A stretch of DNA of 64,000 nt from Pseudomonas taeanensis MS-3 (GTDB taxonomy: Bacteria; Pseudomonadota; Gammaproteobacteria; Pseudomonadales; Pseudomonadaceae): positions 330,865 to 394,864 of the forward strand of contig NZ_AWSQ01000004.1 of the NCBI RefSeq assembly GCF_000498575.2, given 5' to 3'. Position 1 is the first letter of the stretch, and each line of letters opens with the position of its first letter. The translations under genes and the position numbers were made by a program. Below the pieces are notes generated by a model. That model saw nothing but the letters and a program-made list of their open reading frames with translations, did no database searches and was not told the origin of the DNA. Shown in pieces: positions 40,980-51,180 of the stretch.

Positions 40980-42095
40980 TCAACGGATGAATACCTGTGT
41001 GGTAGAGATGGCCATATCGCCCCCTGGCAGTTTGATCTTGCCAATTTGTTTCAGCGAATCCGGGTCGAATATCGCGATTTCATTGAAGGTGCCGGCCAGG
41101 TACAGCTTGCTGCCTTCCGTATTGAACGCCACACAGTAATACGTGTGGTCAAGTTCGGCCGCTTGCAACAACTTCTGCTCGCGAATGTCGTATTTGGCCA
41201 GGCGATTGAGTACGCCGAACATCAGGTTTGGGTCCTTGGGTGAGCGCAGTCCCGTGAAGTACAGTTCAGTCAGCGAGGCGAAGTCCGCCTGTTCAATCTT
41301 GTTGGTCTTCAGGTTGATATTGAAATAGCCGTACTTGTACTCGGCAGTGGCCATATCCTGCTTTTCATCCTGAAACTTGGCCGTGGTGTAGAGAATGCTG
41401 AAGTCACGGTTCTTGGTCTGGTGCGGCCAAAAATACAAGACGTCCGGAGCACTGTAGTTCGGCAGCTTCCAGTTACGCACCGGCAACGCCACGTCGTATT
41501 TGCCCGTATTTACATCGAACTTGTAAATATCCGCGCCGGCTATAAACAACGTACCGTCATCTGCCATCTGCATAAGGTAGGTCTGCCGTGGTGCCGGGTA
41601 GCTACGCAGCGGCTTGGCATCCAGCCCGGCAGCGGTGGAATACACCTGCAAGCGCGGTGAGCCGACGACATAGTGATCCTGATTCTTCTCGGTTGGATTC
41701 ACCACGCTGTATAGCTCTTTGCCGTCGGGGCTGACGGCCATCGAGAACATGGCCCGGGCACTTTCATTGCTACGTTGCGCCAGCTTGGCATGGAACACCA
41801 CATTGCAACTATCCAGCTCGACACCATAGATATCCGCGTAGTGATTGTTCAGCACATAGGCACGGCTCTTGTCCGGACTGATTAGCAACATTCCTGGGCC
41901 AAAGTCGTCCGGCATGGCGCAGGTCTTGAACAGCGTATCGGTGCTAGTGTCAATGATGTGCAAGTTGTTTGGGTAGTTGGTGACCGCCATGTACTCGTGG
42001 TCTTTGTCCAATAGCTTGTCGCTGGCCGCCAATGCAGCCATTGAATGGACGCTTGCAAGCACGGCCAGCAGCGCAACGGAACGCTTAAATAACAT
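40980..42095 (-). CDS. qhpB: Quinohemoprotein amine dehydrogenase beta subunit
   Basis: This 371-residue periplasmic protein has a Sec signal (VALLAVLASVHSMAALA) and seven blade-like repeats of a beta-propeller (for example YMAVTNYPNNLHIIDTSTDT, MAVSPDGKELYSVVNP, VAFNTEGSKLYLAGTFNEIAIFDP). This is the beta-subunit architecture of QHNDH. It binds next to the small gamma subunit and shapes the active site (family knowledge). It is the last gene of qhpA-qhpD-qhpC-qhpB, 29 bp after qhpC. No C-terminal anchor is present. Confidence 0.93.
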   Translation of the reverse strand: MLFKRSVALLAVLASVHSMAALAASDKLLDKDHEYMAVTNYPNNLHIIDTSTDTLFKTCAMPDDFGPGMLLISPDKSRAYVLNNHYADIYGVELDSCNVVFHAKLAQRSNESARAMFSMAVSPDGKELYSVVNPTEKNQDHYVVGSPRLQVYSTAAGLDAKPLRSYPAPRQTYLMQMADDGTLFIAGADIYKFDVNTGKYDVALPVRNWKLPNYSAPDVLYFWPHQTKNRDFSILYTTAKFQDEKQDMATAEYKYGYFNINLKTNKIEQADFASLTELYFTGLRSPKDPNLMFGVLNRLAKYDIREQKLLQAAELDHTYYCVAFNTEGSKLYLAGTFNEIAIFDPDSLKQIGKIKLPGGDMAISTTQVFIR

Positions 42096-42124
42096 GCTGA
42101 ATTCCTCTTATTGTTGTTGGCCGA

Positions 42125-42448
42125 CTACTTGTCTTTCGGGAATACGGTATTGAGGTTGCGCCAGCCCTCATCCGAGCTGAGCGCATCCTTGTTCCAGTCC
42201 GGATAGGTGCTCATCATGTCCGGCACCTGGGCTGGCCACCAGCAAGGGTCGGAGCAACCATAAAGATCAGACTCCATCGGCTGGCACAGAGAAGTGACGC
42301 CACCGAAAGCATCGACTTCCCAGCCCGGATCGGTGGTCGATGTACATCCGACCACTGAGCTCATCGCCAGCACTTCCTCGATACGATCTTCCTGGGCGGC
42401 CTGTTGCAGTATTTGTGCTTTGTTATTGATCGGCTTCAGGTGCTTCAT
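42125..42448 (-). CDS. qhpC: Quinohemoprotein amine dehydrogenase gamma subunit, CTQ precursor
   Basis: This 107-residue precursor is the RiPP-like catalytic subunit. A 28-residue leader ([20 protein letters not shown] then DRIEEVLA) precedes a 79-residue mature chain. In mature numbering, all known crosslink residues are present: Cys7-Glu16, Cys27-Asp33 and Cys41-Asp49 for thioether links, and Cys37-Trp43 for cysteine tryptophylquinone ([15 protein letters not shown]). The mature N-terminus is inferred from the published leader length. The ATG at 42448 is separated from the qhpD stop by a single base (TGAGATG). The same frame extends to 42622 but only as qhpD shadow. Confidence 0.95.
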   Translation of the reverse strand: MKHLKPINNKAQILQQAAQEDRIEEVLAMSSVVGCTSTTDPGWEVDAFGGVTSLCQPMESDLYGCSDPCWWPAQVPDMMSTYPDWNKDALSSDEGWRNLNTVFPKDK

Positions 42449-42449
42449 C

Positions 42450-43880
42450 TCATTTCGCCTTCCGCGGAGTGATATAGCTGCTGATGAAGGCCGGATTGCC
42501 GGCCATGATGCGGCTGTAAACTTCGATACCGAAGTCCACCCAGTCGCGCAACAGATCGCAGTAGTGATAGGTAGGATGCGTAGGGTCGCCGTAGCGCGCG
42601 TAACTCTCGTGATAGCAACCACCGGAACACAGATTACGGATGCGACAGCTTTCGCAACCAGTCTCGGTGCGGTCGAGACGCTTCGAGAGGAAGTCGCCTA
42701 GCTCCACCTGCTTGACCCCTTCATTCACGTTGCCAAAGGTCGGCAAATCCGAGCCGGTAAAGCGGTGGCACAGGTTCAGCTCGCCTTTATGGTCTACGGC
42801 CAGCATCTTCAACCCGGCACCGCACGGCAGCGCCTTCTTGTGACCTTCGTGGATGTCGGTGATCAGTTGATGCAGATTGGAAAAACCGATATTGCGGTGT
42901 TCCAGCGCTGCGTCTAGATAGCGTCGCCCGAGCGCCTTCATGTTGGCGAAGACTTCGACCAACTCTTCGGAGGTGAGGTTGAAGTCGCTCAAGTCCCCAG
43001 ATGTCACGGGGGCGAAGCCAACTTCGGCAAAACCCAACTCATTGAACAGGTGATCCCAGATGTGCTCAACGTCGGTGACTCCCCGCGTCAGGGTCACCCG
43101 CGCACCTACCGGCCGACTGTTGTAGCGCGACAGGAGCATCTCGGCTTTTTTCCTGACCACGTCATAGGTGCCCTGTCCGCCTACGGTGATGCGGTTGCGG
43201 TCATGCACGGTCTTCGGACCGTCGATGCTGATGGACAGACCAAACCGGTGACGGTTCAGGTAATCAGCGATCTCTTCGGTGAGCAGGGTGGCGTTGGTGG
43301 TCATGACGAACTCGACAAACTTGCCCAGTTCGGCAAAGCGCTTCTCGCAGTAATCGACCATGCTTTCGATCAGCTTGCGGTTGCTCAGCGGTTCGCCACC
43401 GAAGAACACCACGGTATATCGCTCTTCGTCTGGCGATTCCTTGAGTAGCATCTCCACTGAGGCGATGGCGGTATCCAACTGCATTTTCTTGCCTTCAGAA
43501 GGCTTGTCCAGGTCTTCCTTGTAGCAGTAGCTGCAGCTCAGATTGCAGCCGGTGTTGACGTTGAGCACCACGGTATTCAAAGCAATCCGTTCGACACGTT
43601 TGGCGGTGATATCCGGCGTCAACGGAGAGCCGTCGCTGATCACCTCGAGCGCCATTAGGTCACGCAGCGTTTCGTTTACCTCGTCATCGGCAAACCGCCC
43701 AGCCAGCCGTTGGACCAGGTCAACCGAAGAACAAGCGTGCTCACGTAAGGCATCGATGATGCCGCCTGTCAGCTCATCCGTCTGAAACAATGAGCTGCTG
43801 GGTATATGGAACAACATACGCTCTGCATCGACGTTCACTTCGTGCAAGTTGCGTTCAACCAAACTCAATATTGCGCCCAT
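42450..43880 (-). CDS. qhpD: Radical SAM/SPASM maturase for QHNDH gamma subunit
   Basis: This 476-residue protein has the radical SAM cluster motif Cys112-x3-Cys116-x2-Cys119 ([13 protein letters not shown]) and the following FFGGEPLSN. The C-terminal SPASM-type cysteines lie in [20 protein letters not shown] and [19 protein letters not shown]. In Paracoccus, QhpD installs the three thioether crosslinks in the gamma subunit while the leader is attached. GGAGG 6 bp upstream of the ATG at 43880 decides the start; an in-frame ATG at 43904 lacks such a site. It is directly followed by its substrate gene qhpC. Confidence 0.95.
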   Translation of the reverse strand: MGAILSLVERNLHEVNVDAERMLFHIPSSSLFQTDELTGGIIDALREHACSSVDLVQRLAGRFADDEVNETLRDLMALEVISDGSPLTPDITAKRVERIALNTVVLNVNTGCNLSCSYCYKEDLDKPSEGKKMQLDTAIASVEMLLKESPDEERYTVVFFGGEPLSNRKLIESMVDYCEKRFAELGKFVEFVMTTNATLLTEEIADYLNRHRFGLSISIDGPKTVHDRNRITVGGQGTYDVVRKKAEMLLSRYNSRPVGARVTLTRGVTDVEHIWDHLFNELGFAEVGFAPVTSGDLSDFNLTSEELVEVFANMKALGRRYLDAALEHRNIGFSNLHQLITDIHEGHKKALPCGAGLKMLAVDHKGELNLCHRFTGSDLPTFGNVNEGVKQVELGDFLSKRLDRTETGCESCRIRNLCSGGCYHESYARYGDPTHPTYHYCDLLRDWVDFGIEVYSRIMAGNPAFISSYITPRKAK

Positions 43881-43953
43881 TACAACCTCCGAAAATCTTC
43901 TCAATCCAGTCGTTCAAGCCCGAGTCAGCGGCGCTCACCCAGGTGCAGCGAAA

Positions 43954-45531
43954 TCAAGGGATTGGAGGGTTGTTCCAGCGTTGAACGGTTACGATCATCT
44001 GGCCTTCACCCTTGAGGGTCTGCCCGTCCTGCTGCACGGCGGCGATGACCTTGAGGTTGCCAGCGTTATTGGTGGACATTTTGCGTTCTGGGTTTGGCCC
44101 GGCGGCACCCGGTGTGAAGACGCCATCTTCAGCGCTCATCACGCCAGCGAACTTCACGTCCTGATCTTCTGCAGCGCGCTCATCGAATGGTTCCACTGAC
44201 CATTTCGCCGGCACCAAACCTATCCGGTAAGCCTTGCCAGCGAGATCCTTGCCCCACGCTTCGGCCTCGAACCGGCCCTGCACCTTGGGCGTCGAGCCGC
44301 CGTTACCACCGACCCGCGCCACCGAATATTCCGGCACGACCTTGACCTCGCTGATCTGCTGATAGACCGCCAGGTTCGGGCCCTTAAGCGCGCCCAGATT
44401 GACCATCCGAATACCGACCGGCGCATCGCTGGCAGTTTTGACCTTGACGCGCACGCGCTCGGAGGTCTGCTCCAGAACCGTGAGTACTTCGACCCCCTCA
44501 CCGAACGATGGCTTGCCACTCAGGCCGCTGCCGACCAGCGTCAACTCGGCTTCGCTACCGGCCTTGAGGTACTCCGGCTGGACTGCAAGCAAGCGCACAG
44601 TGCCTTGTTTGGCCGCGACGAAGTCCAGGCCGCGTTCATCGTGCTCGGTTTCAAACATCCGCCCGCGAATTTCTCCGGCAGTAGCGGCAAGCACTTGGCG
44701 CATGGCAACCCCTTCAACCTCCAGATTGCCGCGCCATTCGTAGCCATTGAACAGGATCGCCGAACCGCTGCCGTTGAAGGGTGTGCCGTCGGCATACTCG
44801 CCTTTGAGGCTAACGTCGAACGCATCCTTATCGCTGACCGTAGCTGTCATTACGCCGCGGACATCACCTTTGCTTGGCACATGGCCACTGAAGCTCCACT
44901 CGCCGGCCAACTTCGCAGCATCTGGGCGCTGTTGCTGCCAGTCGGTCCAGGCCTTGCTATCCAGCGGATATCGGTTGGCCAGCTCAGGCACCATCTCTTT
45001 CAGCGCAATATCCAGCCAGTCGCGGTCGCGTGATTGCGCTTGATACTCCAACGACGGCCACTGCCCCAAATGGAAGTTGACCAGGTGTTCCCACTCTTTG
45101 GCAGGGCGGCGTTGCAAGGCTACTCGAGCACCGGAGTGGCAGCGCGCGCACATCTGGGTGAATTTCTCGTCGAAATCTTCAACATTATTCAGCCGCCGCT
45201 CCAAAGCGTAACGCGCCCCATCGGCTTCGTTTGGCGCCAGGCCCTGTTTGTCCGCCAGGTACTTGACCAACGTGCGGCGATCATCGTCTTCGATCTTCAG
45301 ACCATGCATGACCTGCATACGCGCGATGCTCATCAACCAACCTTCCGGCGTCTTGCGCTGGTGGCTGATGCGGCTCAGGGCCTGACCTTCTTCGGGAATA
45401 TGGCAGCCCACGCATTTCGCCTTGAGGATGGCCTCGCCATCCTCGGCGGCCTGGGCCTGCGATTGCAGCACGGCGCAGATCGCCATGCTCAGAGCCAGCG
45501 TGCTTACGCGCTGCCGGAGTCGAGTCGTCAT
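43954..45531 (-). CDS. qhpA: Quinohemoprotein amine dehydrogenase alpha subunit (diheme)
   Basis: This 525-residue periplasmic protein has a Sec signal ending QSQAQA, then two CxxCH heme c sites: Cys40-Val-Gly-Cys-His and Cys128-Ala-Arg-Cys-His. The remainder is the series of beta domains typical of QHNDH alpha. It carries electrons from CTQ to an external cytochrome. GGAGG precedes the ATG at 45531 by 10 bp. The frame stays open to an ATG at 45618, preceded by AAGGA, which would add 29 residues before the signal; I prefer 45531 because it starts directly at the signal peptide. It is first in the operon qhpADCB. Confidence 0.93.
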   Translation of the reverse strand: MTTRLRQRVSTLALSMAICAVLQSQAQAAEDGEAILKAKCVGCHIPEEGQALSRISHQRKTPEGWLMSIARMQVMHGLKIEDDDRRTLVKYLADKQGLAPNEADGARYALERRLNNVEDFDEKFTQMCARCHSGARVALQRRPAKEWEHLVNFHLGQWPSLEYQAQSRDRDWLDIALKEMVPELANRYPLDSKAWTDWQQQRPDAAKLAGEWSFSGHVPSKGDVRGVMTATVSDKDAFDVSLKGEYADGTPFNGSGSAILFNGYEWRGNLEVEGVAMRQVLAATAGEIRGRMFETEHDERGLDFVAAKQGTVRLLAVQPEYLKAGSEAELTLVGSGLSGKPSFGEGVEVLTVLEQTSERVRVKVKTASDAPVGIRMVNLGALKGPNLAVYQQISEVKVVPEYSVARVGGNGGSTPKVQGRFEAEAWGKDLAGKAYRIGLVPAKWSVEPFDERAAEDQDVKFAGVMSAEDGVFTPGAAGPNPERKMSTNNAGNLKVIAAVQQDGQTLKGEGQMIVTVQRWNNPPIP

Positions 45532-45725
45532 CGGGGTCGGACCTCCACGGTAATTGTTCTTATGCTGTGCCACCGTTCCACGGGGCATCTGGTATGGCAA
45601 ATACACATTGCGTGCCATGAGTATGAAAGTCCTTTTATTACAGCTAGTTATCGATAAACAGCAGGCGCCAAAGGGGAGCCTAGATCAGGTTTTGCCGTCT
45701 AATTTCGCGACAGGCTGTTGCAGCC

Positions 45726-45800
45726 TGAGACAACTCCGCGAAGCAGCCTGGAAAGCACACCCCAGCGCTGTCCCAGGCGCTGTCTCATGGCGTCTCAAAC
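45726..45800. promoter_or_regulatory. Candidate upstream activator sites
   Basis: TGAGACA at 45726-45732, TGTCTCA at 45781-45787 and CGTCTCA at 45791-45797. The last two are direct repeats exactly 10 bp apart, and the first is inverted to them. They are 90-160 bp upstream of the sigma-54 promoter, the usual range for an enhancer-binding protein. Confidence 0.4.
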
Positions 45801-45883
45801 TGCTACAGAGAGACCCCGCCACGATGTCTGATCAATCAGACAAATCCATTTATGTTCAGTCACTTAGCCGTGTTTAGCGGGCT

Positions 45884-45898
45884 TGGCACGGGGGTTGC
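45884..45898 (+). promoter_or_regulatory. Sigma-54 (-24/-12) promoter
   Basis: TGGCACG-GGGG-TTGC matches the consensus TGGCACG-N4-TTGC at every defined base. The -12 element lies about 65 bp upstream of the aldehyde dehydrogenase ATG, and a sigma-54 activator gene lies in the same locus. Confidence 0.85.
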
Positions 45899-45962
45899 GA
45901 TTGTGCCTTTGACCGGCGTGTCGCATGCGCCCTGCCAAATCTAACAATAGAGGCTCTACTCC

Positions 45963-47456
45963 ATGTCCGCTGACTTACCCATCCTCCCGCAAACCCTTGC
46001 CTTCATCGGCCGCAAGCAGCAAATGCTGATCGGCGAGCACAGGCTGGATGCCGCCAATGGCGCCACCATGGATTACCGCAACCCCGCCACCGGCGAGGTG
46101 CTGGGCCAGGTGCCGTCTGCCGACAAGCAGGACGTCGATCTGGCGGTGCGCGCCGCCCGCCAGGCCTTCGACGACTCGCCCTGGAGTCGCATGCGCCCAC
46201 GTGAGCGGCAGAACCTGCTGTGGCGTCTGGCCGAGCTTATGCAACGCGACGCCCAAGAACTGGCCGAACTGGAGTGCCTGAACAACGGCAAGAGCGCCGC
46301 AGTGGCCCAGGTAATGGACGTTCAGCTAGCCATCGACTTCCTGCGCTACATGGCCGGCTGGGCCACCAAGATCGAGGGCGTCACTGTCGAGCCGTCCCTG
46401 CCGCTGATGCCCAATGAGCAGTTCCATGGCTTCGTCCGCCGCGAAGCGGTGGGCGTGGTGGGCGCCATAGTCGCCTGGAACTTCCCCCTGTTGCTGGCCT
46501 GCTGGAAGCTCGGCCCAGCCCTGGCCACTGGTTGCACAATGGTGCTAAAACCCGCCGACGAGACCCCGCTGACTGCGCTCAAGCTGGCCGAGTTGGTGTT
46601 GGAAGCTGGCTACCCGGCCGGCGTGTTCAACGTGGTCACCGGCACCGGCCTCAATGCGGGCGTTGCCCTGACCCAGCACCCGGACGTGGACAAGCTGACC
46701 TTCACCGGCTCAACCGAAGTCGGCAAGCAGATCGGCAAGGCGGCCATGGAGAACATGACCCGGGTAACTCTGGAACTGGGCGGCAAGTCGCCAACCATCG
46801 TCATGGCCGACGCCAACCTGCAGGACGCCGCCGCCGGCGCCGCCAGTGCCATTTTCTTCAACCAGGGCCAGGTTTGCTGCGCCGGTTCGCGCCTGTATGT
46901 GCAGCGCAAGCACTTCGACAATGTGGTGGCCGATATCGCCGGTATCGCCAACGGCATGAAACTGGGCAACGGTCTGGACCCGAGCGTGGCCATGGGTCCA
47001 CTGATCTCCGCCAAACAGCAGCAACGCGTGACTGGCTACATCGATCTGGGACGTGAGCTGGGCGCCACCCTGGCCTGCGGCGGCGAGGCTTTTGGTCCCG
47101 GCTACTTCGTCAAACCCACAGTGCTGGTCGATGTCGACCAAAAACACCGCTTGGTCCAAGAAGAAATCTTCGGCCCGGTGCTGGTGGCCATGCCCTTCGA
47201 TGACCTCGACGAAGTGGTACGCATGGCCAACGACAATCCCTATGGCCTCGGCGCCAGCATCTGGTCCAACGACCTGGCTGCGGTGCACCGCATGATCCCG
47301 CGGATCAAGTCCGGCTCGGTGTGGGTCAACTGCCACAGCGCCCTCGACCCGGCCCTGCCGTTCGGCGGCTACAAGATGTCCGGCGTCGGCCGCGAGATGG
47401 GCGCAGCGGCCATCGAGCACTACACCGAGCTGAAGTCGGTGCTGATCAAACTCTGA
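45963..47456 (+). CDS. NAD-dependent aldehyde dehydrogenase
   Basis: This 497-residue protein has the ALDH catalytic residues: Glu in LELGGKSP and the nucleophile Cys in FFNQGQVCCAGSRLYV, with FTGSTEVGKQI for the cofactor site. It belongs to the group with phenylacetaldehyde dehydrogenases (FeaB/PeaE-like) by length and motif style. It would convert the aldehyde released by QHNDH to the acid in the cytoplasm. It is the first gene behind the sigma-54 promoter, followed by the porin and chemoreceptor genes. The exact aldehyde is inferred only from context. Confidence 0.93.
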   Translation: MSADLPILPQTLAFIGRKQQMLIGEHRLDAANGATMDYRNPATGEVLGQVPSADKQDVDLAVRAARQAFDDSPWSRMRPRERQNLLWRLAELMQRDAQELAELECLNNGKSAAVAQVMDVQLAIDFLRYMAGWATKIEGVTVEPSLPLMPNEQFHGFVRREAVGVVGAIVAWNFPLLLACWKLGPALATGCTMVLKPADETPLTALKLAELVLEAGYPAGVFNVVTGTGLNAGVALTQHPDVDKLTFTGSTEVGKQIGKAAMENMTRVTLELGGKSPTIVMADANLQDAAAGAASAIFFNQGQVCCAGSRLYVQRKHFDNVVADIAGIANGMKLGNGLDPSVAMGPLISAKQQQRVTGYIDLGRELGATLACGGEAFGPGYFVKPTVLVDVDQKHRLVQEEIFGPVLVAMPFDDLDEVVRMANDNPYGLGASIWSNDLAAVHRMIPRIKSGSVWVNCHSALDPALPFGGYKMSGVGREMGAAAIEHYTELKSVLIKL

Positions 47457-47529
47457 ATCCGTGCATCCGGGCGACGGTAGCCGCCGTCCGCCCTCCCCCT
47501 AAAAAAACAACAACAAAATAGGAAACGGT

Positions 47530-48873
47530 ATGAACCACTTAACCCGTGATCGACTCCGCCTGCCCCTCGCCTTTGCCGTGGCCATCGGTTGCGCCCTGGA
47601 CGGCACCTCAGCCTCGGCCCTCGAGTTATCCAACCAGGGCGACAGCGTCCTCAACGCCGACCTTGAAGCCATCTTCACAGCGATTCGCAGCAGCGAGAAC
47701 TATGACCTGGTGGGTAACCGCAGCAAGGGCAGTTCCAGTTGGCGCGAAGGCTATATCAAGTACGGCCTCAGCGGCGGCCAGGGCCTGGCCGGCAATGGGA
47801 CCCTGTACGGCGCCTTCAACCTACTCAGCTCAGGCACCTGGGGTGACGGCGACGCCGCAGGCCTGACCGAGGGCAGCGAACGGCGTACCGCCGTGGAGGA
47901 CGCCTACCTCGGCTGGCAGTCGGGGAATCTAGTACCTTGGCTAGGCGAAGACGGGGTGGACATCTCCGGTGGCCGCCAAATCGTCACCCTGGGTGACGGC
48001 TTCCTCATCCAGGGTGATCCGGTGAGCGTTGGCGATGTGGATCTGGGCGCCGACTTCGACCGTGGCGGCGCCTACTACCTGGCCGGGCGCAAGGCCTTCG
48101 ACCAGACCGCCGTGCTGCGCCTGGGCGGCAGCCAAGGCTGGCGAGGGGACCTGATGTGGCTGAAATCCGACAACCGCTTCCAGGCAGAAACCGAACTGGC
48201 CGTCGCCAACCTCGAACAGGTCGGCGAACTCGGCACCCTGGGCATAAGTTGGATCCGCGGCCTAGATGTCAACCAGCGCTTCGCCGAAATCATCGGACTG
48301 CAGGAGCGCGACGGCATGGATACCGTCAGTCTGCGTGGCCGCGGCGGCCTGGGGGTGGAGAACCTCGAACTGGCCGGCGAGTACGTCACCCAGAACAAGC
48401 ACAGCGGCCGCGAGAATGCCTGGTTCCTGGAGAGTGCCTGGACCTTCGCCGACCTGGCCTGGTCGCCCACAGCCAGTTACCGCTACAGCCGTTTCTCGGA
48501 GGTCTTCGACCCGCTTTTCTATGGCCTCAGTCGTGGCTATGGCACCTGGTTCCAGGGTGAAGTGGCGGCCAACTACGCCGGCCCCTTCAATAGCAACACT
48601 CAGGTCCACCACGTCAGCCTCAAGGCTGCACCGCGGGAGAACCTGACGCTGGGCGCGCTGTACTTCGACTTCAACTCCCTGGAGGAGAATCTCGGCAACC
48701 TCGGTGGCCGAGAGCTCGACCTGTACGCGGAGTGGCTGGTCAACGACCACCTGCTGATCAGCCCGCTGCTCGGATTCTACAAACCTGATCGCAGCAGCGA
48801 GCAAGGTGGTCTGCAACTTGGCGGGAACAGCACCAACACCTATCTGCAACTGGTGCTTGGAACCTTCTTCTAG
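47530..48873 (+). CDS. AlgE-like outer-membrane porin
   Basis: This 447-residue protein has a Sec signal ([20 protein letters not shown]) and a beta-barrel pattern of alternating hydrophobic residues. It ends [11 protein letters not shown] with the C-terminal aromatic expected for Omp insertion. [17 protein letters not shown] resembles the alginate-export family GRQxxxxGDGxLI motif. AGGAAA precedes the ATG by 5 bp. It lies 73 bp after the aldehyde dehydrogenase gene on the same strand. In this locus it is likely an entry channel for the amine rather than an alginate exporter, since no alginate genes are present. Confidence 0.82.
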   Translation: MNHLTRDRLRLPLAFAVAIGCALDGTSASALELSNQGDSVLNADLEAIFTAIRSSENYDLVGNRSKGSSSWREGYIKYGLSGGQGLAGNGTLYGAFNLLSSGTWGDGDAAGLTEGSERRTAVEDAYLGWQSGNLVPWLGEDGVDISGGRQIVTLGDGFLIQGDPVSVGDVDLGADFDRGGAYYLAGRKAFDQTAVLRLGGSQGWRGDLMWLKSDNRFQAETELAVANLEQVGELGTLGISWIRGLDVNQRFAEIIGLQERDGMDTVSLRGRGGLGVENLELAGEYVTQNKHSGRENAWFLESAWTFADLAWSPTASYRYSRFSEVFDPLFYGLSRGYGTWFQGEVAANYAGPFNSNTQVHHVSLKAAPRENLTLGALYFDFNSLEENLGNLGGRELDLYAEWLVNDHLLISPLLGFYKPDRSSEQGGLQLGGNSTNTYLQLVLGTFF

Positions 48874-48977
48874 GCCGCAGGCACACCGGCCCCCTGAGCT
48901 GGCGCGGCCACCACTCCCCCGCTCAAGGCGGGTCGGAGCCCCCCTTCGCAATCACATCTGCACAAGGAAGCTTAGCT

Positions 48978-51104
48978 ATGCCCGTCAATCGCCTTTCGAT
49001 CCAGTGGCGGATCACGTGGCTGGTTGGTATCTGCCTGCTGGTCATTGTTGCCGTACTGGTCGGCCTGTCCCTGCAGCGCATGAGCGACAACAGCATGCAG
49101 GTCAAACAGCGCAATACACAGATGCTCAAGGATGCAGCGCACCTGCGCCTTCTGGCTGAGGGCCAGATGCAGGGCCTGACCTTCCAGAACTACCTGCTTG
49201 CCAGCTACCAGGAAGGCCTGAGTTTCTCCCGCCATACTCAGCAACTGCTCCGCCTGGCGCGCCAGCAGCAATGGCAGCCGGCGCAACTGCGGCGCAGCCT
49301 GAACGAGCAGGTCAAGGAAGGCCTCCAGACTAATCCGCAACTGCTCAGCCTTTATCTGGTCTTCGAGCCCGACGCGCTGGATGGCGACGATTCCGGCTTT
49401 GCCGGACAGCATGTCCTGGGCAGCAACGAAACAGGCCGCTTCGCCACTTACTGGTCGCAGCGCGATGGTCAATCAAGCAACATGGCCGTCAGCGAAGCCT
49501 TGATCGCAGACAACACCCCAGGGTTAGATGGCAGCCCCTTCAGCACCTGGTTCGACTGTCCGAAGACGACGCTCAGGCCCTGTCTGCTGTCGCCCTATTT
49601 CGACGATACATCCGGACAGCGCATCCTCATCACCACGCTGTCGTTTCCCCTGCTCGAAGACGGCAAGGTCATCGGCGTCGCCGGCATGGACATCAGCCTG
49701 CAGAACCTGCAGCAACTGGTACAGCAAGGCAGCCGAAAGCTTTACGACGGTGCGGGTGGGATCAGTATTGTCAGTCCATCCGGCCTGCTCGCCGGGCACA
49801 GCGTCGACGCAGCCTTGCTCGGCCAGCCGCTGGATAACGATGGCGAACTGCTTGAATGGCTACGCCAAGGCAAGGCCCATGTCGAGGCAAGCGACAAACA
49901 CCTGCGCATGCTCACCCCATTACAGCCCATACCCGATGCCGCCCCCTGGGGTGTGGTGCTCAGCGTCCCCATGGCGACGGTTTTGCAGCCTGCCCTGCAG
50001 TTGCAAGGTGAACTGGACGCCCGCAATGCTCGTGATACCGGATATTCGCTGCAGTACGCCCTGCTGGCGGCGCTGGCTGGCCTGCTGATCGCCTGGCTGA
50101 CGGCTCGTGGCGTCAGTCGGCCGATACTCGACGTTGCGGCCAAGCTCAAGGACATCGCCGACGGCGGGGGCGACCTGACTGGGCGTCTGAAATACCTCCA
50201 CCGCGATGAACTGGGCGAGTTGAGCGGCTGGTTCAATCGCTTCCTCGACCGCCTGCAGCCACTGATCGCGGATCTCCAGCGCCTGGTTCGGGACGCCCAT
50301 GGCAGTGCCGATCATTCGGCGGTTATCGCCGAGCGGATCAGCACGGCCATGCAGCAGCAATACCGGGAGATAGATCAGGTCGCGACCGCTTCGCACCAGA
50401 TGAGCGCGACAGCCCAGGACGTCGCCCGCAGTGCCGCCCAGGCCGCCGAAGCTACCCAGGGCGCCGATCAGGCCGCCCGAGAAGGACTTGCCGTGATCGA
50501 CCATACCACCCGTACCATCGATGGCCTGGCACGCGCGAACGCAGCCGCCATGACCCAGGTCGAGGGCCTCGCCGCCAGCAGCGAGAGGATCGGTTCGGTA
50601 CTGGAGGTGATCCGCTCGATCGCCGAACAGACCAACCTGCTGGCCTTGAATGCGGCAATCGAGGCCGCCCGGGCCGGGGACGCCGGGCGCGGTTTCGCGG
50701 TAGTCGCCGACGAGGTGCGCAACCTGGCCCGCAACACCCGCGACTCGATCGAGGAGATCCGCCAGGTCATTGAGCAGCTGCAGGACAGCACCCGCGAGGT
50801 GGTGGACGCCATGCAGAGCGGCACTGTCCAGGCCAGAGAAGGCGTACAGCAAGTCGGCCAAGCCGCCGTCAGCCTGGCCCGGATCGGCGCTGCGGTCACA
50901 GTTATCGGCGACATGAACCTGCAGATCGCCAGCGCCGCCGAACAGCAAAGCACGGTGGCCGCTGAGATCAGCCACAACGTAATGGTCATCCGCGACGTCA
51001 CCGAATCGCTTTCGGAGCAGGCCAGGGAGGCCCAGCAGGTCAGCCAGAGCCTGAATCATCAGGCGAGTCAGCAGCAGCAACTGGCCGAGCAGTTCCGCGT
51101 CTAG
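48978..51104 (+). CDS. Methyl-accepting chemotaxis protein with dCache-like sensor
   Basis: This 708-residue chemoreceptor has an N-terminal membrane helix (about 11-30) and a large periplasmic sensor (about 40-345) with dCache-style [38 protein letters not shown] second membrane helix (about 355-375), a HAMP segment and the signalling hairpin tip [35 protein letters not shown] follow. It is the third gene in the sigma-54-driven unit with aldehyde dehydrogenase and porin, which suggests it senses the amine or its product. The usual amino-acid-binding residues of PctA-type dCache are not all present. Confidence 0.9.
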   Translation: MPVNRLSIQWRITWLVGICLLVIVAVLVGLSLQRMSDNSMQVKQRNTQMLKDAAHLRLLAEGQMQGLTFQNYLLASYQEGLSFSRHTQQLLRLARQQQWQPAQLRRSLNEQVKEGLQTNPQLLSLYLVFEPDALDGDDSGFAGQHVLGSNETGRFATYWSQRDGQSSNMAVSEALIADNTPGLDGSPFSTWFDCPKTTLRPCLLSPYFDDTSGQRILITTLSFPLLEDGKVIGVAGMDISLQNLQQLVQQGSRKLYDGAGGISIVSPSGLLAGHSVDAALLGQPLDNDGELLEWLRQGKAHVEASDKHLRMLTPLQPIPDAAPWGVVLSVPMATVLQPALQLQGELDARNARDTGYSLQYALLAALAGLLIAWLTARGVSRPILDVAAKLKDIADGGGDLTGRLKYLHRDELGELSGWFNRFLDRLQPLIADLQRLVRDAHGSADHSAVIAERISTAMQQQYREIDQVATASHQMSATAQDVARSAAQAAEATQGADQAAREGLAVIDHTTRTIDGLARANAAAMTQVEGLAASSERIGSVLEVIRSIAEQTNLLALNAAIEAARAGDAGRGFAVVADEVRNLARNTRDSIEEIRQVIEQLQDSTREVVDAMQSGTVQAREGVQQVGQAAVSLARIGAAVTVIGDMNLQIASAAEQQSTVAAEISHNVMVIRDVTESLSEQAREAQQVSQSLNHQASQQQQLAEQFRV

Positions 51105-51151
51105 TCAATAGAGGATCCCGCCACGCCACTACAGGAAACAAGAGCGTGTAG

Positions 51152-51180
51152 CGCAGGCTAGGCATGACCACTAGCCTGCG
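51152..51180. terminator. Hairpin between convergent chemoreceptor and qhpG genes
   Basis: CGCAGGCTAG (51152-51161) pairs perfectly with CTAGCCTGCG (51171-51180) around a 9-nt loop. It lies between convergent genes. No U-run follows, so it may be a Rho-assisted or bidirectional stop. Confidence 0.5.

Larger units (their letters stand above)
45532..45962. other. Divergent promoter region of the amine-oxidation genes
   Basis: This 431-bp gap between qhpA and the aldehyde dehydrogenase gene contains a sigma-54 promoter facing the aldehyde dehydrogenase and repeated TGTCTCA/TGAGACA motifs. I could not identify a matching sigma-54 promoter facing qhpA. Confidence 0.65.
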
